Source of the DNA: Rhizobacter sp. Root1221 | GTDB lineage: Bacteria > Pseudomonadota > Gammaproteobacteria > Burkholderiales > Burkholderiaceae_C | Direction of reading: 5' to 3' | DNA: 64,000 bases | Assembly (NCBI RefSeq): GCF_001425785.1 | Contig: NZ_LMDI01000001.1 | Span: 62,001 to 126,000, forward strand | Shown here: positions 1-8,284 of the stretch, piece after piece | Numbering within the stretch: the stretch's first letter is position 1 | Layout: the number at the start of each line of letters is the position of its first letter | Notes under the pieces: generated by a model | Told to the model about the DNA's origin: nothing | Seen by the model: the letters and a program-made list of their open reading frames with translations, nothing else | The model's database searches: none | Made by a program: the position numbers and the translations under genes

Positions 1-300
1 TCGAGGGGATGGAGGCTGGAAAGCTCGTTCAGCGACTTTGGCGCTGCCGAGAAGGCGGCCGAGAAGGTCGCGGAAGCTCTGGGCGGCGCGCTCATCGTGC
101 GCAAGCTGAGCGTAGGGCAGGGCGTGACCCTGCGATTCATGCCCGCCGCGAGCGTTCAGCCGGGCATGGCGATGCTCAATGACGAGGGGGAACTGGACCT
201 CGTTCAAGAGGTCGAGGTCAGGGAAGGCGATTGCAAGGTGTTCGACCTTAACATCGAGCGAACCCATAACTTCATCGCGAACGGAATCGTTACGCACAAC
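1..300 (+). other. C-terminal part of an intein (protein-splicing element) inside the helicase gene
   Basis: Codons 1-100 of the open frame do not resemble a helicase. They end in a classic intein block F and G: VFDLNIERTHNFIANG followed by IVTHN and then Ser as the +1 extein residue. The terminal Asn cyclises and Ser+1 is the nucleophile of the splicing reaction. The insertion point, exactly before SIYGFRG, is a conserved nucleotide-binding motif, which is typical for inteins. Whether a homing endonuclease domain is present cannot be judged because the N-terminal part lies outside the window. Confidence 0.9.
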
Positions 301-1089
301 TCGATCTACGGCTTCCGAGGGTCGATCGACGCGCTCCAGGCTCTCGACGCCGACGAGCGGCTTCCCCTCACGCGCAGCTTTCGCTTCGGCGAAGGCATCG
401 CGGCGGTGGCGAACGCGCTGCTGTCTGCCTTCACGCCCGGTTTCGATCAGCCTCTGGTCGGCGCCGGCGAGCCGAAACGCACGCGGTTCGCGGTGGACAC
501 GAAGAAGGGCTTCGCCGTGATCGCGCGGACCAATGCCTGCATCTTCGAGGAAGCGGTCTCGTTCCTCGCGCTGAACCGGCGCTTCCACTTCGTTGGCGGC
601 ACGGAGGGCTACAAGCTCGAGAAGATCCTCGACGCCTACTACCTGTCCTGCGGCGATCGAGGGCTGATGCGTGACCCGTACCTCAAGTCGTTCGAGTCGT
701 TCGAGGCACTGGCCAGCTTGGCAGAGGAAGCGGAAGACCCCGAGCTGAAGCACCTCGTGCGTGTCGTTGCCGAGTACGGCCAGCGTGTGCCGGATCTCGT
801 CGACGAGATCAAGTCGCGGCACGTCGAGATGGACAAGGAAGCATGGCGCCGATTCGACGGCATCTTCCTCAGCACCGCGCACAAGTCGAAGGGGCTGGAG
901 TTCGATCAGGTGTGGCTGGCGGACGACTACATGCGCTTCTTCGAGGATGGCAAGGAGGTCGGTCCGGACGGAGTGGTGCAGGAAGAGGTCCACATCCTGT
1001 ACGTGGCGCTCACGCGGGCACGCGCAGCGATCCGGCTGTCCGAGTCGCTGGAGGAGTGGCTTCGCCATCGTCGGTTGATGCCGGCGTGA
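1..1089 (+). CDS. UvrD/FBH1-like superfamily 1 DNA helicase, C-terminal part, interrupted by an intein (5' end outside the window)
   Basis: The reading frame is open from base 1, so the start lies upstream. The first 100 codons are the tail of an intein. The host protein resumes at Ser (codon at 301) with SIYGFRGS, which matches the helicase motif (GDxxQ)SIYxFRG that contacts ATP and DNA. Later motifs of superfamily 1A helicases follow: FLSTAHKSKGLEFDQVW (motif V, about 860-920) and ILYVALTRARAAIRL (motif VI, with its arginine finger region, about 995-1040). The enzyme should unwind DNA 3'-5' using ATP. The short spacing between motifs resembles FBH1-type helicases more than full UvrD or Rep, but the N-terminal Walker A part is not visible. 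Three unknown or secreted-protein genes follow on the same strand. Confidence 0.88.
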   Translation, partial: SRGWRLESSFSDFGAAEKAAEKVAEALGGALIVRKLSVGQGVTLRFMPAASVQPGMAMLNDEGELDLVQEVEVREGDCKVFDLNIERTHNFIANGIVTHNSIYGFRGSIDALQALDADERLPLTRSFRFGEGIAAVANALLSAFTPGFDQPLVGAGEPKRTRFAVDTKKGFAVIARTNACIFEEAVSFLALNRRFHFVGGTEGYKLEKILDAYYLSCGDRGLMRDPYLKSFESFEALASLAEEAEDPELKHLVRVVAEYGQRVPDLVDEIKSRHVEMDKEAWRRFDGIFLSTAHKSKGLEFDQVWLADDYMRFFEDGKEVGPDGVVQEEVHILYVALTRARAAIRLSESLEEWLRHRRLMPA

Positions 1090-1148
1090 GCGCGGCCCTT
1101 GGTCGTCATCCACCGCCACTGAACATCTCCGCAAAGGAGAGCCGTTCC

Positions 1149-1613
1149 ATGAAGCCCATCGTTCGCTACCTGCGCCTGCACTGTTCGACGCCGACCGCGA
1201 GACCGGTTCCCGGACGCGATGGAGTCCTCGCGGTGGCTGCCATCAAGGAGTCCGCCGGTCTGGCCAGCCTGCTGCTGGTGGACATGGGGCCGTGGGGTCG
1301 CAATGACGGAGCGTCGGTGACCAACGCGGCGTGTGCCCTCATCGATGCTGCGCACCGGCGCCTGATCGGTGGCTTCGGCATCGCCTTCTCGGACACCATG
1401 TGCGTCGAACTCGACGGCAGCGGGCACTTCGACCTCCTGGTCGACATTGGGGATGGCGCAGGTCTTCGCAACAGCGCGTTGACGGCCGTCGATCGAGCGG
1501 TGCCTGCGCGCACTCGTGAGGCGTTCCTCTGGCGGGCCGGCGAACTCGGGCGCCAGATGCTTCGTACCGTGGATGCGGTACGCGAGGGGGAATGGGCGGG
1601 CGCTGAGGGTTGA
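1149..1613 (+). CDS. hypothetical protein, 154 aa
   Basis: The start at 1149 is chosen for a clear ribosome binding site (AAAGGAG, about 10 bases upstream). No family is recognised. The protein begins MKPIVRYLRLHCSTP. Its middle reads like a soluble alpha/beta fold (LASLLLVDMG, RRLIGGFGIAF, HFDLLVDIGDGAG) and it ends in a charged helix. There is no signal peptide or membrane segment. It lies 59 bases after the helicase gene on the same strand and just before another unknown gene, so co-transcription is plausible. Confidence 0.6.
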   Translation: MKPIVRYLRLHCSTPTARPVPGRDGVLAVAAIKESAGLASLLLVDMGPWGRNDGASVTNAACALIDAAHRRLIGGFGIAFSDTMCVELDGSGHFDLLVDIGDGAGLRNSALTAVDRAVPARTREAFLWRAGELGRQMLRTVDAVREGEWAGAEG

Positions 1614-1662
1614 TGCGAAGACGAGCAGCGCGAACCTGAACTCACGTCACGAAGGAGTTTCC

Positions 1663-2211
1663 ATGGACCTGCGACATCCCGTTCAAAGCCTGACCTGGGC
1701 CCTGATGCGTGCGTTGGAGCGTGATCTCAATGGCGTCGAGTCGCCGGTGGCGACCGATCTCCTGAGCACGCACTCCGGCAAGCCGCTGACCACGCGGCCG
1801 GCCGAGAAGGACTGCACGGTTGTGCTGTTCTCGCAATCGTGGTTGCCCCAGGCGCTGGGGTACGAGTGCGGCTGCGGGCATGAGGTACATGTCGATGCGG
1901 AGACCATCGTGATCACCGGCCCGTGCGGGGACGCCTGCGTGTACGTCTCGACCCAGCTGCTCTACCACGTGCAGACGCCGAACAGGAGATTCTTCCTCGA
2001 CATCGCGGCGCAGCAGATGCGAGGAAAGACCGAGGTGGCGCAGTACGAAGGCCGCGACACCGCGGACGAGGAGGCGTTCGACTACGAAGTCGCGGGCGCT
2101 CTGGCGCGCGTGCGAGGCGCGGTGCGACATCTGGGCCACGCCGATGTGCAACGGGTGGCGAGACGACTGCAGGACTGCGTCGCCGAGCTCGCCAGCCCCA
2201 TACCAAACTGA
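1663..2211 (+). CDS. hypothetical protein, 182 aa
   Basis: The start at 1663 has a good ribosome binding site (GAAGGAG at 1651-1657). The protein begins MDLRHPVQSLTWALMRALE. It has a small cysteine group, YECGCGHEVHVD and then GPCGDACVYV, which could bind a metal (about residues 68-96), and then a helical C-terminus. No signal peptide is evident and no family is recognised. It ends four bases before the start of the nuclease gene, so the two are probably co-transcribed. Confidence 0.6.
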   Translation: MDLRHPVQSLTWALMRALERDLNGVESPVATDLLSTHSGKPLTTRPAEKDCTVVLFSQSWLPQALGYECGCGHEVHVDAETIVITGPCGDACVYVSTQLLYHVQTPNRRFFLDIAAQQMRGKTEVAQYEGRDTADEEAFDYEVAGALARVRGAVRHLGHADVQRVARRLQDCVAELASPIPN

Positions 2212-2215
2212 GGTC

Positions 2216-2770
2216 ATGATCGGAGACGAGGCATCCCTGCGCGTGATCCGGCAGTTGCTTGCCGCCGCGGTCCTCTCGTTGGCCATCTCCAGCACTTGGG
2301 CAGGCAGCGGCTGTGCGGACGAGGAACGACGCGGTATTCCTCGATTGCCCCACATTGGGAGCGCCGAGGTCATTGCCGCTGGCGTGGTGGATGGCGACAC
2401 GTTCGTTGCGGACATCGGAGGCGCTCCTCGGCGCATCCGACTTGCGCGAATCGATGCACCCGAGAAGCGTCAGGCCTTCGGCCACCGCGCGGAGCAGGCG
2501 CTGCGCGACCTTGTCTGGAGGCGCACGGTGCAGATGCGGTGGCATCAGGTGGATCGGAACTGCCGGCCGATTGCCGAGGTTCGTGTCGACGGCACCGACG
2601 TGAGCGAAGCACTGGTGCGGCTTGGCATGGCGTGGCAGTACACCGCGTACTCCCGCGACGCGGGGCTTGCTGCCATTGAGCAGCAGGTGCGCAACAGCCA
2701 CATCGGTCTCTGGTCGGACGCAAGCCCGATACCGCCATGGGAATGGCGGCGCGCGCACGACAAGCAGTAG
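2216..2770 (+). CDS. secreted thermonuclease (SNase/TNase)-like protein
   Basis: The 184-aa protein starts at 2216, where it opens with a Sec signal peptide (LAAAVLSLAISSTWAGSGC; the Cys could be a lipoprotein site). The rest is a staphylococcal-nuclease fold. VVDGDTF carries the Ca2+-binding aspartates, IRLARIDAPEK carries the active-site Arg and Asp, and QAFGHRAEQAL and GMAWQY are further conserved blocks. Enzymes of this family cut DNA and RNA to 3'-phosphate products and work outside the cytoplasm. Small SNase proteins are common on conjugative plasmids, where their role is unclear. It directly follows the 182-aa gene. Confidence 0.85.
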   Translation: MIGDEASLRVIRQLLAAAVLSLAISSTWAGSGCADEERRGIPRLPHIGSAEVIAAGVVDGDTFVADIGGAPRRIRLARIDAPEKRQAFGHRAEQALRDLVWRRTVQMRWHQVDRNCRPIAEVRVDGTDVSEALVRLGMAWQYTAYSRDAGLAAIEQQVRNSHIGLWSDASPIPPWEWRRAHDKQ

Positions 2771-2854
2771 GGGCAAGGTTGCGGAGAAGTGGGCCGTGAG
2801 CAGAATGGAAGGGACGACCGTTCCTGGCCGCCGTGACACCAAGGGAGAAGGAAC

Positions 2855-3628
2855 ATGCGACAGTGGCTTGGCATTCTGCTTCTGACTTTCGGAGCGGGCG
2901 TATCTGCCGGAGATGAGGCAACCAAGGACGGGCCCGCAAACGTGGCGCTCGTCGGTGAGTTGCAACAGGCCGCGGTCGCCATACAAGGGCAGCCACTGAC
3001 GATCGGCGTCAGGCGCTACGCTGGTTCCGCGGTCAAGGAACAGGCGTACGAGCGGCTGGAAGGGGCGCTGCAGGACCTGGCCAAGGAGCAGGGCGTGCGC
3101 GCCGGTGATCAAGCGGCAAGCGAGCTCAGGGTCGAAGTGGATTCGTCGTTCTACGTGTATACGAACCGCTTCAATGCTCGCCTCGTTCGCCTGCCCGAGT
3201 ACACGCAGGCGCAGCTCGACGGCGTGCCGACGCAGGCGACGACGCGAGCGGAGCAAAAGCCGGACATGCTCCGGATCGCGGCGGGTGCTTTGGGGATGGT
3301 GCGAGGCTGGATCTCGCCGGCCTTCGGCACCTACATGGTGTCCGGGGGCGCGACGCCGGCGCTGTTCGGGTCCGGCAAGGCGCCGACCCGACTGTTCGTT
3401 GCCGGCAAGGAGCGCTACGAGCGCGGTGAGCAGGAGGTGAACACGAAGGTCCGGGTGCTGCGTGGCGGCGAAGTCGTGGCTGCGTTTTCGGTTCGCAACT
3501 GGATCGCTGGCGACGAGCCTCCGTTCCTGATTGATTCGCTTGTCGCTGCCAACTGGACGACGGTCATGACGGTGCTCGCCGGGCGCCAGGCCCAGGCAGG
3601 CGTGCGTGCCGGGGCCAGCACGCAATGA
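2855..3628 (+). CDS. hypothetical secreted protein, 257 aa
   Basis: The start at 2855 follows a purine-rich site (GGGAGAAGGAAC). The N-terminus (MRQWLGILLLTFGAGVSAGDE) is a Sec signal peptide with a likely cleavage after VSA. The mature protein has repeated beta-like stretches and a short glycine-rich hydrophobic stretch (IAAGALGMVRGWISPAFGTYMVSGG, here split: residues about 143-167) that could insert into a membrane. No family is recognised. It is the last plus-strand gene of the helicase group. Confidence 0.55.
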   Translation: MRQWLGILLLTFGAGVSAGDEATKDGPANVALVGELQQAAVAIQGQPLTIGVRRYAGSAVKEQAYERLEGALQDLAKEQGVRAGDQAASELRVEVDSSFYVYTNRFNARLVRLPEYTQAQLDGVPTQATTRAEQKPDMLRIAAGALGMVRGWISPAFGTYMVSGGATPALFGSGKAPTRLFVAGKERYERGEQEVNTKVRVLRGGEVVAAFSVRNWIAGDEPPFLIDSLVAANWTTVMTVLAGRQAQAGVRAGASTQ

Positions 3629-3772
3629 GGCATCGTCGTCCGGGTACTCGCCTGGGTGACCGACTCGAGGGCGAAGGGCTACTACGGCTCTCGTGCTTTA
3701 CCCCCTGAGCAGGCGCTTCAACGTGATGGCAGCGATGACGCGCCTGTGCTCAATGAATCGATCTGACGTTCG

Positions 3773-4126
3773 TCAACAGCCTTTCGAGACGCAGTCCGCG
3801 TCGGCGCGGACGAAATTGCTGCAGACGGGGTCGACTTGGCCGCGCAGTTTCGCGATCGCGGACTGTCGTGTGGCATTGCATGCGGCCGGCGTGCAGCCGT
3901 TCATAGTTGCCGAGGCCGTCAGGCCGCCGTCGCCCTTGCAGGCCGACGGCGGGCTCTTCGGCAACTGGACCCGTGCGATGGCAGTCTGGGTGCCGACATC
4001 CGCGCTCGCGGACGTTTGCGACTGCGGTGCCGGGACGCCGGGCTGGGCGTGAACCCCGGATGCGGCGATGGATGCGGCGGCAGCCAGGAAAATGACTTGC
4101 CGCAGGCAAGCGATGCGTACGTTCAT
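3773..4126 (-). CDS. hypothetical secreted protein, 117 aa
   Basis: The start at 4126 gives a Sec signal peptide (VIFLAAAASIAASGVHAQ) preceded by a GGAG site. The mature part is about 90 aa and has six cysteines (ACKG, NGCTPAAC, PVCS, DCVSKGC), which suggests disulfide bonds in the periplasm or outside the cell. No family is recognised. It follows the 214-aa unknown gene on the same strand by about 90 bases. Confidence 0.55.
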   Translation of the reverse strand: MNVRIACLRQVIFLAAAASIAASGVHAQPGVPAPQSQTSASADVGTQTAIARVQLPKSPPSACKGDGGLTASATMNGCTPAACNATRQSAIAKLRGQVDPVCSNFVRADADCVSKGC

Positions 4127-4217
4127 GGAGAACTCCTGGAATTTCGGTTTGATATCGGATCGACGGCGAGGCGGACGGAGCGGGCTGGGCTGGCGCCGGC
4201 CGCCTCACACCCAGGCC

Positions 4218-4862
4218 TCAGGCGGCCACGAGTGCCTCGACTGCCGCCTGCGTGAAGCCGCCGACCGAGGCGTCGTACTGGATCGCCAGTTCATTGATAC
4301 CGTCACCGAAGGTCAGCGTGATCGCTGGGCCGGTCACGTTCGACAGCACCATGCCATTGCTGGTGTTCGATTGCATGAACACCTGGATGACGTCGAGCGG
4401 GGTGAAGGCCGCGTTCTGCTGCATCGGGACGAGCTGGGCGTTGATCGGGCTGGACGGCACCGCGTTGCCCGAGACATTGGCCTGCTGCGCCAGCCCGAAC
4501 GTCAGCGCCGGCACGCCCGTGTCCCCGTTCAGGACGCCGTAGGTGTCGCCGGGCAAGGTCACGCCCGGCTGCGCGCCCTGGAAGGAGCCCGAAGAGAAAA
4601 TCAGCCTCTGCGTCTCGGCAGCGGCAGTCTGGGACATCATCTCGATCGTCGCGTTGCCCTCGATCGCGGTGTTCGATGCATACAGGGTGTATTCATCCTC
4701 CCAAGTCACGCTGTTCGTCAGGAACGGGCTGAACGTCACCCAGGCGATCGTCGGCGCCCCACCTGCGCTCGTCTGCTTGACGATCGTGACGAGTTCGTTC
4801 GCCGCCAGCAGCGTGTTGAGGTCGGCCTGGAGGAAGCCGATGTTGAGTTGATATTGGGACAT
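4218..4862 (-). CDS. hypothetical protein, 214 aa, no recognised family
   Basis: The start at 4862 (MSQYQLNIGFLQADLNTLL) follows a purine-rich site (AAAAGAG). The protein is soluble in appearance, with no signal peptide, almost no Cys, and many Asn, Thr, Gln and Ala residues. Stretches such as WEDEYTLYASNTAIEGNA and PAITLTFGDGINELAIQYD suggest a beta-rich fold. It could be a small lectin-like or inclusion-type protein, but there is no motif to prove this. It stands alone upstream of the 117-aa secreted protein gene and divergent from the response regulator gene. Confidence 0.6.
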   Translation of the reverse strand: MSQYQLNIGFLQADLNTLLAANELVTIVKQTSAGGAPTIAWVTFSPFLTNSVTWEDEYTLYASNTAIEGNATIEMMSQTAAAETQRLIFSSGSFQGAQPGVTLPGDTYGVLNGDTGVPALTFGLAQQANVSGNAVPSSPINAQLVPMQQNAAFTPLDVIQVFMQSNTSNGMVLSNVTGPAITLTFGDGINELAIQYDASVGGFTQAAVEALVAA

Positions 4863-5099
4863 GTGAATCTCTTTTCGGTACAGCCGCGGAATGAAGCTCG
4901 GCGCCGTTGCGGCAGGCCGATGTCGAGCAGGGCGATTGCGTCGCCTTGGTAGCTACTGTGGCCGACCCCGCGCGCCAGAACATGTGCCGAATGGTCATCC
5001 GACGGGCTCTGGACGATCTATAACCAATGGAAGAGGAAGGCCTCGACTGCATGTGATAGCGTTCTCAGGTGGCCAGCCTGGCCTATTTGGAAACTGCAC

Positions 5100-5777
5100 G
5101 TGCGCGCACTTATCGTCGACGATCATTCTCTGTTCAGCGAGGGCCTGCGCCTCCTGTTGGCCGGGTCGACTTCGATCTCTGATATCACCTGCTGTGAGTC
5201 AGGCCCGCAAGCGGTCGAACTGGCGGCGCAAACCTCGTTCGAACTCGTACTGCTCGACTGGCACCTGGGGGTCGGTCTGTCGGGAACGGCGTTGCTCAGC
5301 ACCCTCAAAGAAATGCTGCCGCATGGCCGTATCGTGATCGTCTCGGGCGAAAGCAGTGCCAGCTGCATCCGTTCGGCAATCGAGGGCGGCGCAGCCGGAT
5401 TCGTTCCCAAGGAGTCTTCACCAGCGCTGTTGATCGATGCCTTGACCATCATCGGGCATGGAGGTATCTACCTGCCCGTCGCGGTGCTTGCCACGACGGC
5501 CAGAACTGGTTCGCCGCCAAGTTCCTCAGCCGCTGGAGGCGATGGTGCAACGTGCCTACGCAGTATTCGCGAAGGTTTTCCACGGTTGACGCAACGTCAC
5601 GCCGATGTCCTGACTCGCGTCGCACGCGGGATGTCCAACAAGCAGGTCGCGCGCGACCTCGACATCTCGGACGGAACAGTCAAGCAGCACCTCAACGCGA
5701 TATTCCGCGAACTCGACGTTCAAAGTCGAACCGAGGCGGTGTACTTGCTCGCTAAGAGCGGCGTCACCATTGGCTGA
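5100..5777 (+). CDS. LuxR/NarL-family response regulator
   Basis: The 225-aa protein has a GTG start at 5100. Residues 1-120 are a receiver domain with the acidic pair D7-D8 (LIVDDHS), the phospho-acceptor D53 (LLDWHLG) and the switch Ser (IVSGES). After a linker, residues about 158-222 form a LuxR-type helix-turn-helix (LTQRHADVLTRVARGMSNKQ, then DISDGTVKQHLNAIFREL). Phosphorylation should trigger DNA binding. It is convergent with the hybrid kinase gene 50 bases away, which is the likely partner and carries its own receiver domain. Confidence 0.92.
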   Translation: MRALIVDDHSLFSEGLRLLLAGSTSISDITCCESGPQAVELAAQTSFELVLLDWHLGVGLSGTALLSTLKEMLPHGRIVIVSGESSASCIRSAIEGGAAGFVPKESSPALLIDALTIIGHGGIYLPVAVLATTARTGSPPSSSAAGGDGATCLRSIREGFPRLTQRHADVLTRVARGMSNKQVARDLDISDGTVKQHLNAIFRELDVQSRTEAVYLLAKSGVTIG

Positions 5778-5826
5778 AGCCGAGGAGAACCCGCGCCGGC
5801 CGTTCGCCGCATAGCCGATGATCACT

Positions 5827-8151
5827 TCAGTTTGGGTTCTTCGGCAGAATGGCGTCTCCGGGAACTGACTGTTCTGACCCTAGCACCTTCAGCAGGTCGG
5901 ACAGCGTCACCGGCTTGTTCAGCAGAAGGAGCCGGGCCGATTTGGCATCACGCACGCAATTCGATGTTATGTCGCCGGATATCAACGTGCCACTCGCATC
6001 GGGGTGAATCCGCTGCACCGCACGTATCGCGTTCAAGCCATTCTCACCTTCGCGTAGGCGATAGTCCGACAGCACGACGTTGACGTGGCAGACCTGCGCG
6101 ATGCGCTCGGCCTGCGCCGTACAGTCGGCCAAATGCACGGTGCAACCGAGCTCGGTGAGCAGCAAACGCATGCTTTCGCGCACCAACGGTTCGTCGTCCA
6201 CGATGATCCCGCTCAGCCCCTTGGGCACGGTGAAACGCCGCGCTCGCAGGGCTGGCCGTGGCTGAGCTGTCACTTCGGGTAGGCGCAGGGTGACCGTCGT
6301 ACCCTCGCCAGGTCGCGAGTCGAGCGATAGCTCGGCGCTTAGAAGACCGCACAGGCGCTTGACGATCGACAGACCCAAGCCCAGTCCCTTGGATCGATCG
6401 CGCTCCTGATTGTCGCCTTGATAGAACTCCTGAAAGACTCGCGTCTGTTCATCGAGCGGAATGCCGCGACCCGTATCCGACACCGCCGCGACAACGTGCT
6501 GCCCATCACGCCCCACAGAGAACCTGACGGTGTTGCCGCGCGCGGTGAACTTCAAGGCGTTGTCGGCTAGATTGCTGAACGCGCGAGTCAGGAGCGCGCC
6601 GTCGGTGAGCGCACTGGCTTCGGCGGCGAGGTCCAGTTCTAACCGTATGCCTAGTTCGCGGGCGACGGGCGCGAGCGTCGCATGCAAAGACGCCAGCAAC
6701 TCGTCTATGCGGTGGACAGCGAACTCCGGCTGGACTGTCCCCGCGTCTAGCTTGGAGATGTCCAGCAGTCCGTCAAGCTGCTTGGACAGTGTCTGAGTTA
6801 CGGTTTCTAGCAGCCCCACGATCTCGCGTGAGCGTTCATCGAGATCGCGCAGGCTCAATGCAGCGACCAGCACATTCATGCTATGGAGCGGCTGGCGTAG
6901 GTCGTGGCTGGCCGCAGCGAGGAACTGTGTCTTCGCGCGGTCTGCTTCGGCGACTTCTCGAGATTCCACGAGCACCTGAACCAAGTGGCGTTCGCTTTGG
7001 CGTGCGTCCACCTGCCACGCGACAAGATCCTTGCGGCGACTCATGCTCTCGGCGATCCGAAGGCGTTCACGCTGCCGCAGGGTGCGCTGCTCTACGGAAG
7101 CGGCCTCATGCTTGCCCTGCATATCGTAGACTTGGGCCAGCAACCTGCGCGCTCTGCACGCGAGTTGCTCGTGTTCTAGGGCGAGCGCCGATTCGCGCAT
7201 GCGCACGAGTTCGATCTCGACGGTGGGCCAGTCCTGCTGCGTCCAGGCGAGCTCCGCAAGAGCCCAAATCCGGTAGGCGTGCAGCCAGTTTTTTGTGCCG
7301 AGCAGCATCGAGTTGGCCGACTCAATCGCTAGCGCCGCGGCGTCGTAGTCGCCTTCCCATGCCCGGAGAAGCCCAGTCAAGATAAGCGAGATCGTGCGCC
7401 CCATGGCCTGCATTCCAGGCAGGCTGTGGCGGGCCTCGCCGACGCGCTCGAGTCTCCAGCATTCCTCGGCCAGTGCCTGCATTTTTTCGAGGCTGCCCAG
7501 TCGACCCGTTTGGTACCGCACCTCGATCAGTCGTGAAGCCTCGACCGAGAGTTGGTTGAGCCGAGGCTGGTAGGTGCTGACCTTCGGCTCGCATCGAAGT
7601 GCGATTTTGGCGGCCGTCTCCAGAGCCTCGTCTGCGCGATCTGGGTCGTCGCAGCACCACGAATAGGTCAGTCCCAGGCACGTATGAGCCAAGACTGCCG
7701 TCGGCCCTGGCGCCAGCTTCCCGCAAAGTTGAACCGACAGCAGCGCGGCCTCGACTGCCTCGTCATTGCGCCCAATCAGGTGGAGGGACACTTGTCCGAG
7801 CGTGACGAGCGCTTCGGCCTCGCCCTGCACGTCACCCACGCACTCGAAGAGTTGGGCCGCCCTGCGGCTCCTCTCGCTCGCGCGGCGTTGCCGCCACGAG
7901 AGACGGTCGCAATGTGCAAGGAACGACAACGCGCGTGCTTCCTGCTGCAGGTTGGCGCCGTTCTGAGCCCAATCCAACGCCGACTGCGCCAACCGGTTGG
8001 CTTTGTCATGCTCGCCTTCGTTTAGCGAGGCGCGGGCTTGATCGAGCAAAGCGTCCGGGGTGATGTCGGCAACATCGGCCTGTTGATTCCCTCGGGGGGA
8101 ATTGTCACGGCGCGTTTCATCCACGCTCTGCGTCGAAGGGGCTACTGTCAT
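5827..8151 (-). CDS. hybrid sensor histidine kinase with TPR-like N-terminus and C-terminal receiver
   Basis: The protein is 774 aa. Residues about 30-375 are helical repeats rich in Ala and Leu (tetratricopeptide-like), with no clear membrane segment, so sensing is probably cytosolic. A short coiled coil follows. The dimerisation box is ASHDLRQPLHSMNV with the phospho-accepting H416, and the ATPase domain has DNALKF (N box), DTGRGIP (G1) and GLGLGLSIVKRL (G2). A receiver domain fills the C-terminus, with phospho-acceptor D696 (VVLSDYRL) and conserved Lys (LLNKPVTL). It pairs with the convergent LuxR-type regulator and is divergent from the FAD oxidase gene, whose expression it may control (inference). 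Confidence 0.9.
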   Translation of the reverse strand: MTVAPSTQSVDETRRDNSPRGNQQADVADITPDALLDQARASLNEGEHDKANRLAQSALDWAQNGANLQQEARALSFLAHCDRLSWRQRRASERSRRAAQLFECVGDVQGEAEALVTLGQVSLHLIGRNDEAVEAALLSVQLCGKLAPGPTAVLAHTCLGLTYSWCCDDPDRADEALETAAKIALRCEPKVSTYQPRLNQLSVEASRLIEVRYQTGRLGSLEKMQALAEECWRLERVGEARHSLPGMQAMGRTISLILTGLLRAWEGDYDAAALAIESANSMLLGTKNWLHAYRIWALAELAWTQQDWPTVEIELVRMRESALALEHEQLACRARRLLAQVYDMQGKHEAASVEQRTLRQRERLRIAESMSRRKDLVAWQVDARQSERHLVQVLVESREVAEADRAKTQFLAAASHDLRQPLHSMNVLVAALSLRDLDERSREIVGLLETVTQTLSKQLDGLLDISKLDAGTVQPEFAVHRIDELLASLHATLAPVARELGIRLELDLAAEASALTDGALLTRAFSNLADNALKFTARGNTVRFSVGRDGQHVVAAVSDTGRGIPLDEQTRVFQEFYQGDNQERDRSKGLGLGLSIVKRLCGLLSAELSLDSRPGEGTTVTLRLPEVTAQPRPALRARRFTVPKGLSGIIVDDEPLVRESMRLLLTELGCTVHLADCTAQAERIAQVCHVNVVLSDYRLREGENGLNAIRAVQRIHPDASGTLISGDITSNCVRDAKSARLLLLNKPVTLSDLLKVLGSEQSVPGDAILPKNPN

Positions 8152-8284
8152 GACCCGCCTCGTTGTGTCAAGTGTCTAAAGCTTCCGCACACTAGTGCGA
8201 GTGCACAGTGGATCGCTGAACGCTTGCAATGCATTGTGGTGTCTCATAGGCTCTTCATTTATCAACTCCCTAGGCGGTACCTTA
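8152..8284. promoter_or_regulatory. divergent control region between kinase and oxidase genes, with a 10-bp palindrome
   Basis: This 133-base stretch separates the two divergent genes and must hold both promoters. It includes the perfect palindrome CAATGCATTG at 8227-8236 and an inverted repeat CGCAC-acta-GTGCG at about 8187-8200. Either could bind a dimeric regulator such as the neighbouring LuxR-type protein. No convincing -35/-10 pair could be fixed by eye. Confidence 0.35.

Noticed and set aside
1913-3625. 570-codon minus-strand frame opposite the nuclease and secreted protein genes
   Set aside because: Its sequence is Arg/Pro-rich without domains, and the plus-strand genes have signal peptides and a clear nuclease fold.
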